This document shows, piece by piece, positions 8,646 through 16,947 of a DNA stretch of 64,000 nucleotides. The DNA is from Prolixibacteraceae bacterium. Lineage in GTDB: Bacteria > Bacteroidota > Bacteroidia > Bacteroidales > Prolixibacteraceae. Positions within the stretch are counted from its first letter, which is position 1. Every line of letters starts with the position of its first letter. The notes under the pieces are model-generated. The model did not search any database, was not told the origin of the DNA, and saw only the letters and a program-made list of their open reading frames with translations. The stretch covers positions 5,123,289-5,187,288 of the forward strand of contig CP082230.1 in NCBI GenBank assembly GCA_019856515.1, written 5' to 3'. Both the position numbers and the translations under genes were made by a program.

Positions 8646-8710
8646 AATAAAACTTTTCTTCTCTCTTTGTTGTTCTTAAGGTAATATTTCTTCATTAAAT
8701 ACCTTGTATT

Positions 8711-10318
8711 ATGACGCACTCATATCTTTCTGAATTTGGAATTGGTAGCACAACGACGATTGTTCATCAACCTACATATGACGAATTGTTTATATTAGAG
8801 TGTGATCCTGCATTAGATGAACAAGAACGAGGTGTGGTAACTTCATTGGGTGCGGTTAGTGTGGATACAGGTGTTTTTACTGGTCGAACGCCTAAAGACA
8901 AGTATATATTAATGGATCATCATACTGATCATCGTGTTTGGTGGACGAGTCAGTCATACCCAAATGATAATAAGCCAATAAGTCCTGAGATTTGGTCCTG
9001 TCTGTTAGATTTAGTAACGACATATTTAGATGGAAAGTATCTTTATGTTGTAGACGTGTTTTGTGGAATGGATCCGCAAAATAGACGAAAAGTTCGTGTT
9101 GTCACCGAGATTGCATGGCAGGCACATTTTGCTTTAAATATGTTTGTCCGTCCAAATAAAGAGGAGTTGAGGCAATTTGATGAACCCGATTTTTTGGTGT
9201 TGTGTGCAAGTCGGGTAGTGAATAGGGAGTGGAAAAAACAGGGACTTAATTCAGAGAATTTTGTTGCTTTTAATTTTGAGCAGGGGGTGCAGGTAATTGG
9301 AGGAACCTGGTATGGTGGAGAGATTAAAAAAGGAGTTTTCTCGATGATGAACTATTTTCTTCCATTAGAGGGGATTCCGACAATGCACTGTGCTGCTAAT
9401 CAGGGTGAAAAAGATGATGTTGCACTGTTTTTTGGACTGTCTGGCACTGGAAAAACGACATTGTCAACGGATGATCACAGGGAGCTTATTGGTGATGATG
9501 AACATGCTTGGTGTGATCGAGGTGTATTTAACTTAGAGGGTGGGTGCTATGCAAAGACTGCTAGATTAAGTTTGGAAAAAGAACCAGAGATCTTTCATGC
9601 TATTAGAAGAGATGCTTTATTGGAGAATGTAACGGTATTAGAAGATGGTCAAGTTGATTTTTATGATGTTCATAAGACTGAAAATGGACGTGTATCTTAT
9701 CCTATATATCATATTGATCATCTTGCGTCTTTACAACAGTCCTTAGGGCATCCAAATAAGATTGTGTTGTTAACGGCAGATGCTTTTGGTGTTTTTCCTC
9801 CTATCTCGAAGCTTACTGAAACACAATTTTTATATCATTTTCTGTCTGGTTATACTTCTAAAGTATCTGGAACTGAGCAAGGGGTGCTGAGTCCTATTCC
9901 AACCTTTTCTGCTTGCTATGGAGCTGCATTTTTATCATTACCCCCAATGACTTATGCATCGTTACTGTTGGAGAAGATAAGAGTACATAAAACAGAAGTA
10001 TTTCTGGTTAACAGTGGCTGGGATGGAAATGGAGAGCGTTATTTGTTGTCGGATACACGGCGTATTGTTCAATGGGCTTTGTCTGAAGAGGTGAACAATA
10101 GTGAATTTGAATTGTTGCCAATTTTTAACCTTAGAATTCCTCGATATATAGATGGTCTAAATACAGCCATCTTAGATCCTCGAAATTGTTATGAACAGAA
10201 ACATGATTGGGAGAGTCGAGCATTTCAATTGGGTGAAGATTTTATTGAAAATTTCAACAAATATCAAGATATTACACCATACTCATGGATTATTAATGGA
10301 GGGCCAATTATTGACTGA
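8711..10318 (+). CDS. pckA: Phosphoenolpyruvate carboxykinase (ATP), 535 aa, 3' end altered by an insertion sequence
   Basis: The enzyme converts oxaloacetate plus ATP to phosphoenolpyruvate, CO2 and ADP, the first committed step of gluconeogenesis (or the reverse reaction in fermentation), in the cytoplasm. Family signatures are present: substrate-binding TGRTPKDKYI (about residues 57-66), GGTWYGGEIKKGVFSMMNY with the metal-binding Lys, MHCAANQG with the metal-binding His, P-loop GLSGTGKTTLSTDD (about 242-255) and metal/phosphate-binding ELIGDDEHAW. The length is normal for the ATP-dependent family. The 3' end is not original: the codons after I-I are now Asp-stop, with the TGA at 10316-10318 lying inside the inverted repeat of the insertion sequence. 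The pre-insertion frame, reconstructed across the target duplication, would have ended in Ile-Ile-Glu-Ile-Ser-stop. Loss of three terminal residues is unlikely to abolish activity. Confidence 0.96.
   Translation: MTHSYLSEFGIGSTTTIVHQPTYDELFILECDPALDEQERGVVTSLGAVSVDTGVFTGRTPKDKYILMDHHTDHRVWWTSQSYPNDNKPISPEIWSCLLDLVTTYLDGKYLYVVDVFCGMDPQNRRKVRVVTEIAWQAHFALNMFVRPNKEELRQFDEPDFLVLCASRVVNREWKKQGLNSENFVAFNFEQGVQVIGGTWYGGEIKKGVFSMMNYFLPLEGIPTMHCAANQGEKDDVALFFGLSGTGKTTLSTDDHRELIGDDEHAWCDRGVFNLEGGCYAKTARLSLEKEPEIFHAIRRDALLENVTVLEDGQVDFYDVHKTENGRVSYPIYHIDHLASLQQSLGHPNKIVLLTADAFGVFPPISKLTETQFLYHFLSGYTSKVSGTEQGVLSPIPTFSACYGAAFLSLPPMTYASLLLEKIRVHKTEVFLVNSGWDGNGERYLLSDTRRIVQWALSEEVNNSEFELLPIFNLRIPRYIDGLNTAILDPRNCYEQKHDWESRAFQLGEDFIENFNKYQDITPYSWIINGGPIID
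10308..10314. repeat. Target-site duplication, left copy
   Basis: TTATTGA lies immediately left of the IS4-type element and is repeated immediately right of it at 13006-13012. It is part of the pckA reading frame. Confidence 0.9.
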
Positions 10319-11065
10319 TGTTTCCCATGTCTTTATTCAGGTTCATAAACCATTGATTCAATGAGCCTAAAGAATTTATTATTTTCGGGTTTATTTTTAA
10401 GTACACTGATTATCAATTCATTAAAATCACTATCGATGATTTCTGCGAGAGTTCTCATCAATTCGAGGATAAAACCCCAAATTCGTTGTACTATTACAAG
10501 TTCCATTCCTTGATCTTTTACATGAGCAAAGATTCCACCTAGCGTCTCATATGCCTCGAACCTTTTTGCTAAACTAAAAACGTTAAACTCAATAATAGCT
10601 ACAGATAGATCTGCTATTTGAGCATCAAAATCACTCGATTGAGATTTTCCTAAACCAAAATAGTTCTTTGATTCCTTAAAAAAGACCTCAATACTCCATC
10701 TAATACTATATATCTGATAAGCTTTCTCTATGCTCAGCTTTGTATTTGAAGATACCAATAAATGCCATTTCCCTCGCTTACTGTTCTTGCAAAAGAATAG
10801 TTTTACATCTGTACCTTTATATTTCACTGTGACTTCTGCACAATATAGACTAAGTGACTTTACCCATTTTACTCTCTTTCGCTGTTTAAGTAAGAGAGCA
10901 AGTTCTTTGGTGCTATATTCTTTGTCTTTGAAAGAATATTTAGCACTAGACATCTTAGCCATTGCAACAAGATGCATACCATTAGAGATCACAGTTTTTA
11001 ATATTGAATCACAGAAGAACCAACTGTCCATAAGTATGTAGTCTACTGTAATTCCTTGTTTAATA

Positions 11066-12172
11066 TTAACCCGACGGTAATTTAACGTTATTTTAAGCTG
11101 CGTATTTAATGCTATCAGCTTTAAAGTATTTTTTCACTCTATAAGGTGATTCTTTAAGCATAGTCATATGATCTTTGACATTTTGGGTTAACTTCTCTTG
11201 TGTTCTAGGTGAGGGCTTCATAGATAAACCTTGTTTCAAATCGCAATTCAGAAATTCATCTGGATTTCTATCAGGAGAGTATGATGGTAAGAAAAAGAGT
11301 TCTATTTTATTCTTATTGTCAGATACCCATTCTTTTACGATCTTACTATGGTGTACTTTAAGATTGTCTAATATCAAAAATATTTTCTTTTTAGAAGTCT
11401 TTATAAGTTGTGTCATAAATTCAATTAATCGGTCTGAATTCATCGAACCAGAGTAGATCATAAATTGAACTTTACCTTGATTTGTTACTGTAGAAATCAG
11501 GTTAATAGAGAATTTTTTAGACATACTCTTTTTTACAGGAGTTCTCCCTTTTAGGGAATAACTACGTCCATGGTTGCAGTTGTTTTTGACCCCCGTTTCA
11601 TCTCCCCAATGTATTTCGGCATTTTCAGCTTTTGCTTTTCTTGCGATAGAGGGATAGTCTTCATCTAGCCACTTTTGAACAGCTACAGAGTTTTGCTCAT
11701 AAGCTCTCTTTTTTGGCTTTTGTGGGGTAAATCCCCAACGACGTAGATAGTCGCCAGTAGTAGTTATTGCTATAACTATACCAAATTGATCTAGAATAAG
11801 TTCCTGTACAGCCTTTCTTGTCCATAAAGCAAAGTTTAGCTTTAACTGGTCGGGCATCTTATCAAGAATTAGACTCTGTATTAGTTTTTCTTGTTCTAGG
11901 GTAAGCAACTTTAAATCTTCTGATTTTACACCTTTCTTCTTTGATTGTAATCCTGAAAGACCATTAGCTTTGTTTTTCTTTACCCAAGAAGATATTGTAG
12001 TGGCTCGAACTCCAAGAAGTTTTGCTACATCTTGCTTCTTTTTACCCATTTTTATTAAACGAATCGCATTCTTTCTTTGAATGAGGCGTTCCGATTCAGG
12101 TAGCGTTCGATAGTCTATTTTTTCCATGGAATAAAGATAGTAAATATTATCGATATAATACCGTCGGGTTGA
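11066..12172 (-). mobile_element. IS630-type insertion sequence, 1107 bp, apparently intact
   Basis: The ends are TTAACCCGACGGTA at 11066 and, on the other strand from 12172, TCAACCCGACGGTA, giving inverted repeats of about 14 bp with one mismatch. The flanks are TA (11064-11065) and TA (12173-12174), the duplication expected for the IS630/Tc1 superfamily. The host frame is restored exactly when the element and one TA are removed. It holds one complete transposase gene. Confidence 0.93.
11093..12127 (-). CDS. IS630-family transposase, 344 aa
   Basis: The start is placed at ATG 12127 (M-E-K-I-D-Y-R-T-L). The longer frame to 12178 runs out of the element into the host gene and would add 17 residues of non-transposase sequence. 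Residues about 20-60 form a helix-turn-helix (KKKQDVAKLLGVRATTISSW) that binds the element ends. The catalytic DDE residues appear in HWGDETGVKN, FLILDNLKVHHSK and SYSPDRNPDEFLNCDLK, the standard IS630 order. All three acidic residues are present and the frame is unbroken, so this transposase may be active. The stop at 11093 lies 27 bases inside the left end. Confidence 0.93.
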   Translation of the reverse strand: MEKIDYRTLPESERLIQRKNAIRLIKMGKKKQDVAKLLGVRATTISSWVKKNKANGLSGLQSKKKGVKSEDLKLLTLEQEKLIQSLILDKMPDQLKLNFALWTRKAVQELILDQFGIVIAITTTGDYLRRWGFTPQKPKKRAYEQNSVAVQKWLDEDYPSIARKAKAENAEIHWGDETGVKNNCNHGRSYSLKGRTPVKKSMSKKFSINLISTVTNQGKVQFMIYSGSMNSDRLIEFMTQLIKTSKKKIFLILDNLKVHHSKIVKEWVSDNKNKIELFFLPSYSPDRNPDEFLNCDLKQGLSMKPSPRTQEKLTQNVKDHMTMLKESPYRVKKYFKADSIKYAA

Positions 12173-13005
12173 TAGCATTTACCATCATCTCTTTTGCCAT
12201 CGTTATTTTATCAATAACGAGTTCTTTCTCTCGGTTAAACCCATTACTCTTTGTTGATCGTTTCTTTGAGAACTGTTTTTTACGTTGTTTGGCAGTGAGT
12301 CCAAATGGAGTCTTTTTATTCTTCCCTCTTTCTTTATGTAGAGAGAAGTCCAATGTAAAATAGCTTTTGCCATCCCATAAACCTAGAAATAATCCTTTAA
12401 AACCAAATATATAACGATGGGTTACATGCGACCATATTTTACTAACATGTTCAGTTTTGTAGGTAGACTTCTCAAAATCAGTATCGTCAATAATTAAGCA
12501 TCTTTCTGCTTGATTACAGTCATCAGAGTGAGAGTTTTTGGCTATTTGACCAAAGAGTTTATTATTACATGATGAAACTATAGTACGCCAATCTATCTGG
12601 CTGTTATTTTTAAATCGATAGAATGTATTCTTTTGTGCTTCTAACATCTCTGATAGATAATGCTTACTGTAGCTATAAATATTAGGGATAGAGAAAATTG
12701 GGAAAAGTAGTAAGCCTAATAGTATGTCACCTTTGAAGTAAGTAGACTGAGGCAACTCTTTATTTCCTAATTTCAGTTGTCTTAAGTTGAGTAACTTGTA
12801 AAGGCTAATAATTCGATTAATTCCTTTTTCACTTGAACTGAAAAAACTCTGTGTCTCTGAAAAAACTTTTGTACTTTTATTCTGAAGCATGATTTATTTG
12901 GTTATTGGAACAACATTAATTTACTGATAATTAATGAATTATCAAAATAAACATGCTTCTTTTTATGCTGTAAATCAAGATGTTAGCCTACATGGGAAAC
13001 ATCAG

Positions 13006-13022
13006 TTATTGAGATATCGTGA
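13006..13022 (+). other. Displaced original 3' end of pckA
   Basis: The right target duplication TTATTGA (13006-13012) is followed by GATATCGTGA. In the pckA frame this reads Ile-Glu-Ile-Ser-stop, with TGA at 13020-13022. It is the stranded terminus of pckA, 53 bases from the umuD start. This shows that pckA and umuD were direct neighbours before the insertion. Confidence 0.85.
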
Positions 13023-13039
13023 AGTGTTGTTTTTAACTA

Positions 13040-13071
13040 TTTGGAGAAGTAGTAGGATCTCTATATTTTTG
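13040..13071 (+). promoter_or_regulatory. umuDC promoter, probably producing a leaderless mRNA
   Basis: TTTG (13040-13043), 20 bases, then TATTTTTG (13064-13071) matches both promoter elements. The next base positions expected for transcription start (about 13076-13078) coincide with the umuD ATG at 13076. No later in-frame Met occurs before residue 49, so the ATG must be the start. I could not identify a known SOS operator by eye; the T/A-rich words around 13028-13046 would be the place to look. Confidence 0.6.
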
Positions 13072-13075
13072 ACAA

Positions 13076-13525
13076 ATGAGAGATAAAGAGGAGGAGAAGT
13101 TATTTGCGTTAGATATTTATATTCCTGATATTTCGACTCCAAATGAGTTGCCATTTATAGGGGATATTGTTGCCGGGTTTCCCTCTCCAGCAACAGATTA
13201 TATGGAACTGAAGATCGACCTTAATAAAGAGTTGGTGTCACATCCAGAGGCAACATTTTATGCAAGGGTGAAGGGTGATTCTATGATGGATGCAGATCTA
13301 TTGGATGGTGATGTTTTGGTTATTGATCGGAGTATCGAGTTGAAAAATAATCAAATAGCAGTGTGTTTTATTGATGGCGAATTTACGGTAAAAAGGGTTT
13401 TGATTGAAGCCGATTGCTGTTGGTTGGTTCCTGAGAATAAATCTTTTGAAAAACTACTTGTAACAAAGGAAAATAACTTTATTGTTTGGGGTGTTGTTTC
13501 ATATGTTATTAAGAAGGTCATATAG
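13076..13525 (+). CDS. umuD: UmuD-like S24 peptidase (SOS mutagenesis), 149 aa
   Basis: LexA/UmuD-type autoprotease. RecA filaments trigger cleavage of its N-terminus, and the processed form activates the partner polymerase. The Ala-Gly cleavage site is A33-G34 in GDIVAGFPSP. The catalytic Ser69 is in VKGDSMMDA and the Lys106 in EFTVKRV. The length is right for UmuD and there is no DNA-binding domain, so it is not LexA. It starts just after a strong promoter and is followed 9 bases later by umuC. The UmuD-UmuC pair was probably always self-standing, because it has its own promoter. Confidence 0.93.
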   Translation: MRDKEEEKLFALDIYIPDISTPNELPFIGDIVAGFPSPATDYMELKIDLNKELVSHPEATFYARVKGDSMMDADLLDGDVLVIDRSIELKNNQIAVCFIDGEFTVKRVLIEADCCWLVPENKSFEKLLVTKENNFIVWGVVSYVIKKVI

Positions 13526-13534
13526 TTTCATGTT

Positions 13535-14800
13535 ATGTCATATGTTGGTTTAATTGATTGCAATAATTTTTATGTGAGTTGCGAGCGATTGTTTGACCCC
13601 TCGTTGGACGGAAAGCCAGTCGCTGTTTTATCCAATAATGATGGGTGTATTGTTGCTAGATCTAATGAAGTAAAGAAATTGGGGGTTCCAATGGGAGCTC
13701 CAGTCTTTAAATATCGTGATTTAGTTGAAAAGAATAAAGTTCACCTGTTCTCATCAAATTATGTTTTATATGGAGATATTAGTGATCGGGTTATGAAAAT
13801 AATTTCATCAGAACTACCTTTGGTCGAACTGTATTCTATTGATGAGGCTTTTGTTGGATTCGAAGGTATCTCTGAAGAGAGGATTGCCCAGCTGTGTGAA
13901 CATATTCGAACAAAAATATTAAAATGGGTTGGCATTCCAGTGAGTATTGGTGTTGGTAGAACAAAGACACTTGCTAAGGTGGCTTCTAATATTGCCAAAA
14001 AATTTGATCAACTCAATGGTGTACATATTCTCAAAAATGATTTGTTAGAGGAGAAAGCATTAAAGTGGACTTCACTCGACGATATTTGGGGTATTGGTCG
14101 ACAGTTATCTAAGAGGTTTAATTATTTAGGGGTATCCACTGCTTATGATTTTATTCAGTTGAGTGATTATGTGGTTCGTAAGACTGGATCTATTCAATCC
14201 TTGAGGTCTAAACATGAGTTACTTGGCTCATCTTGTTTTATGTTAGAAAATCAACCTCCAAAGAGGAAGAGTATCTCTAGTACCCGTACGTTTTATCATA
14301 TGGTGACGGATAAAGAGGAGCTGACTTCACGTATTGCAAATTTTAGTGTGCGCTGTGCTGAAAAGCTACGAAATGAGGGAATATGTGCTTATGAGGTGAA
14401 GGTGTTTATTGCAACCAATAGGAATCGAACAGATCTTCCTCAGTATTATCGAAGTGGTTTTTATCGTTTTATTTCTGCAACGCATGATACAATGTTATTA
14501 TCAAGTACCGTTTCACAATTGATTGATGAAATCTTTGTCGAAGGTTATCATTATAAGAAAGCAGGAGTGATTGTATCTGATTTTATTGATAAAAATATAT
14601 TACAGATGGATTTGTTTACAGGAAATAGAATGGTAAAGTATGATGATCTTTTCACTGCCTGGGATCATTTGAGTAAAACGTTAGGAAAGGAAACTATTCG
14701 TTTAGGAAGGCAATATAAAGGGGACTCCAGTAATGAAAAACGAAGTCCCAGATATACTACGCGTTGGAATGACCTGTTAATTATAGGAGACCCTTCGTGA
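13535..14800 (+). CDS. umuC: UmuC-like Y-family DNA polymerase (Pol V subunit), 421 aa
   Basis: Error-prone translesion polymerase working with cleaved UmuD. The first metal ligand Asp8 is in VGLIDCNNFYVSCERLF, and Asp103-Glu104 lie in the diagnostic YSIDEAF motif. The helix-hairpin-helix thumb region follows at DDIWGIGRQLSKRF. A beta-clamp binding motif QMDLF is at about 357-361, and the C-terminal UmuC-type extension ends at residue 421. It is co-transcribed with umuD. The convergent nitroreductase gene ends 28 bases away. Confidence 0.94.
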   Translation: MSYVGLIDCNNFYVSCERLFDPSLDGKPVAVLSNNDGCIVARSNEVKKLGVPMGAPVFKYRDLVEKNKVHLFSSNYVLYGDISDRVMKIISSELPLVELYSIDEAFVGFEGISEERIAQLCEHIRTKILKWVGIPVSIGVGRTKTLAKVASNIAKKFDQLNGVHILKNDLLEEKALKWTSLDDIWGIGRQLSKRFNYLGVSTAYDFIQLSDYVVRKTGSIQSLRSKHELLGSSCFMLENQPPKRKSISSTRTFYHMVTDKEELTSRIANFSVRCAEKLRNEGICAYEVKVFIATNRNRTDLPQYYRSGFYRFISATHDTMLLSSTVSQLIDEIFVEGYHYKKAGVIVSDFIDKNILQMDLFTGNRMVKYDDLFTAWDHLSKTLGKETIRLGRQYKGDSSNEKRSPRYTTRWNDLLIIGDPS

Positions 14801-14827
14801 TTTAAATTGTTCTTTTGGTTGTGTTGA

Positions 14828-15349
14828 TTACCATCGATTATAATGAATCTTTGAAGGATCAAACTTATCCTTGTGATTATAATTCTGTTCTGGTATACCT
14901 ATTGGTATAACATTCAACGGAATGATATGATGGGGAAGATCTAAGATGCGCTTTACAATATGTATTCTCGTCATATCTGGATAGATTGCGGTCCATACTG
15001 CTCCATATGATAGTGATTCTACTGTTAATAGAATATTTTGGGTTGCGGCACTACAATCTTGTACCCAAAACGACTCTTCCCACCCATCTAGCATGTTCTT
15101 TTGGTTACCACAAACAACAATTGCTGCGGGAGCAAATTTAGTCATCTTGGCATAAGGCAAAAAAGAGCCTAGTTCAAAGAGTAATGCAGAGGAATCAACA
15201 ATGATAAATTCCCACGGTTGTTTGTTTACTGCAGATGGAGCTGCCATTCCTGCTTTGATCATTAGTTCAAGGTCTTCTCTTGGAACCTTGTCTTCTTTAA
15301 AAGAGCGTACACTAACTCTCTCAAGAATAGTTGTAAGAACGTTGTTCAT
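14828..15349 (-). CDS. Nitroreductase family protein, 173 aa
   Basis: Small flavoenzyme of the NfsA/NfsB-like fold that uses FMN and NAD(P)H to reduce nitro or quinone compounds. The N-terminal words ERVSVRSFKEDKVPRED and GMAAPSAVNKQPWEFIIVDS match the FMN-phosphate-binding R-S-x-R and PS..N.QPW motifs of this family. The C-terminal half (CSAATQNILLTVESLSYGAVW, then HIIPLNVIPIGIPEQ) is also typical. The length is that of the short subgroup common in anaerobes. The physiological substrate is unknown. The gene is single, with its upstream region in the 300-base gap before folD. Confidence 0.9.
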   Translation of the reverse strand: MNNVLTTILERVSVRSFKEDKVPREDLELMIKAGMAAPSAVNKQPWEFIIVDSSALLFELGSFLPYAKMTKFAPAAIVVCGNQKNMLDGWEESFWVQDCSAATQNILLTVESLSYGAVWTAIYPDMTRIHIVKRILDLPHHIIPLNVIPIGIPEQNYNHKDKFDPSKIHYNRW

Positions 15350-15652
15350 AAGTACTCAATTTTTACAGATAACAGTTAACTAAGGTGGTTTGTTTCAAAG
15401 AAAAGCTTATACAACTCTATAATTAAATAAGGGGATACCTACACGCTTTTGTTTATACAAAATTTAACTGTAGTTATTGATCTTATATTTAAAAATAGAG
15501 TTGTTTAGATTGTAGTTTTATTCATTACAAACTGTTTGGGTTGCATTTATCTCTACCTCATCGCAAGAAAATTTATTTGTAATTATTCATCACTTGTTTT
15601 AAAGTCGAATTGGTTGGTATAGATGGTGCAGAAACAGCCTGATTTGTCTCCA
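15350..15652. other. Intergenic region between folD and nitroreductase gene
   Basis: About 300 bases hold the promoter of the minus-strand nitroreductase gene and the region downstream of folD. I found no strong TAnnTTTG element or hairpin and no coding frame. Confidence 0.4.
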
Positions 15653-16531
15653 TTATAAATTATAAATCTCTTTTTTTGCTGATTTTAGTGTGTTGAATAA
15701 CAGTGATGCAATAGTCATTGGTCCAACACCACCAGGAACAGGAGTAATAAAACTACATTTAGGGGCTACAGTGTCAAAGTCTACATCACCTAGCAGTTTC
15801 CACCCTGATTTAGTATGCTCCGAAGGAACTCGAGTTATACCTACATCAATTACCGTTGCTCCCTCTTTTACCATGTCTGCTTTTAAGAATTGGGCTTTAC
15901 CTAAGGCAGCAATAATGATATCTGCTTCAAGGCAGACTTCTTTAAGGTTTTGTGTACGACTATGACATAATGTAACTGTTGTGTCAATACCTTTTTGTGA
16001 CATTAGGATACTCATTGGTCTACCTACAATATTGCTTCGGCCAATCACTACACACTTCTTTCCACTTGTTTCAATATTATAACGAGCGATAAGTTCCATA
16101 ATACCGTGTGGAGTCGCAGAAACAAAACAGGGAGACCCTAGGGCAAGACGTCCCATATTTTGAGGGTGAAATCCATCAACATCTTTACTTGGATTGATTC
16201 TCTCCGTAATCTTCTCTTCTGAAATGTGTTTTGGAAGTGGAAGCTGTACAATTAATCCATCAATGTCGCTATCCTCATTGATTTTCTGTATTTTAGATAA
16301 TAATTCGGCTTCTGTAACGGATGTGTCATAGCGGTGAAGAGTGGATTTAAATCCAACCTCTTGACATGCTTTTACTTTACTTGCTACATACGTTTCGCTT
16401 GCTCCATCATTTCCCACTAAAATTGCTGCGAGGTGTGGACGTTTTCCTCCATCTGTTATTAATTTTTCCACTTGTTCTGCGATTTCCTTTTTTAAGGTTG
16501 CAGATGTTTGTTTTCCATCTAATCGTATCAT
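15653..16531 (-). CDS. folD: Bifunctional methylene-THF dehydrogenase/cyclohydrolase FolD, 292 aa
   Basis: Catalyses the NADP-dependent oxidation of 5,10-methylene-THF and hydrolysis to 10-formyl-THF in one-carbon metabolism. The start at ATG 16531 ([10 protein letters not shown]) gives the usual family length. The frame stays open upstream to 16672 but the extra 47 residues have no counterpart in FolD proteins. Visible motifs are [17 protein letters not shown] with the catalytic Tyr48/Lys52, [23 protein letters not shown], the cofactor-binding [15 protein letters not shown] and the C-terminal signature [14 protein letters not shown]. It is a stand-alone gene; the upstream 360 bases also contain the terminator of the neighbouring esterase gene. 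Confidence 0.95.
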   Translation of the reverse strand: MIRLDGKQTSATLKKEIAEQVEKLITDGGKRPHLAAILVGNDGASETYVASKVKACQEVGFKSTLHRYDTSVTEAELLSKIQKINEDSDIDGLIVQLPLPKHISEEKITERINPSKDVDGFHPQNMGRLALGSPCFVSATPHGIMELIARYNIETSGKKCVVIGRSNIVGRPMSILMSQKGIDTTVTLCHSRTQNLKEVCLEADIIIAALGKAQFLKADMVKEGATVIDVGITRVPSEHTKSGWKLLGDVDFDTVAPKCSFITPVPGGVGPMTIASLLFNTLKSAKKEIYNL

Positions 16532-16893
16532 GGTAAAAAGAAATGGTATTTGTGCTACATATACGAATACTAGATCGAAATGTTCCTTGCTCTTAGTTTC
16601 TTTTTTGTCAATACAGCTTTGAAGATATAACCATGCTAAGACTGCGATGTCTTCACTTTTAAATCTTATCAAAACAAAATATGTTTGTAGTCACTAAAGG
16701 TCCATTTAAAAATAGGATTGGTATTTTTATTTATGAAGATACAAAAATAGCATCGTGTAATTTTATTCGTAAGTATTTTAAAGAAAATAAGAGTGTATTT
16801 TTTACATTTAGGTCAGATAGAAGGTCCTTATTTCATCTTTCTGGTTTGTGTATGTAACATTATTTGAGAAATCAGAGAATTGTTATAGCAAAA

Positions 16894-16922
16894 AAAGACA
16901 CTAGCTAAATACTAGTGTCTTT
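16894..16922. terminator. Bidirectional intrinsic terminator after the esterase gene
   Basis: AAAGACACTAG (16894-16904) pairs perfectly with CTAGTGTCTTT (16912-16922), with a 7-base loop and an A-run at one side that becomes a U-run in minus-strand RNA. It is 26 bases beyond the esterase stop. Confidence 0.85.
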
Positions 16923-16947
16923 CACAAACTATCACATTATTGATCTC

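Larger units (their letters stand above)
10333..12890 (-). pseudogene. IS4-family transposase interrupted by an IS630-type element
   Basis: The N-terminal part (12890 to about 12175) contains the first catalytic Asp in LIIDDTDFEK. The C-terminal part (about 11063 to 10333) contains the second Asp in YILMDSWFF and the IS4 signature Y-x2-R-x3-E-x6-K, seen as YSIRWSIEVFFKESK with the catalytic Glu. Removing the inner element and one TA restores a single frame of 482 codons with no other lesion; the junction reads M-V-N-A-I-K-Q-G. The gene was therefore intact when the IS630-type element landed, and the event is probably recent. Each half is still an open frame, but neither half holds the complete DDE triad. 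Confidence 0.92.
10315..13005 (-). mobile_element. IS4-type insertion sequence carrying an inserted IS630-type element
   Basis: Perfect 16-bp terminal inverted repeats are present: CTGATGTTTCCCATGT at 10315-10330 and its reverse complement at 12990-13005. They are bordered by a 7-bp target duplication (TTATTGA). Without the inner element (1107 bp plus one TA) the length is 1582 bp. The transposase is split by the inner insertion, so the outer element cannot move on its own unless supplied in trans. It lies against the stop codon of pckA and separates it from umuDC. Confidence 0.93.

Noticed and set aside
10333..11031. The C-terminal half of the IS4-type transposase as an independent gene
   Set aside because: Frame continuity across the IS630-type insertion shows that it is half of one broken gene.
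12128..12178. Longer start of the IS630-type transposase
   Set aside because: It would begin outside the element, in host sequence, so it cannot be the element's own start.
16532..16672. Forty-seven-residue N-terminal extension of FolD
   Set aside because: The extension is open by chance. The family begins at M-I-R-L-D-G-K and no homologous domain precedes it.
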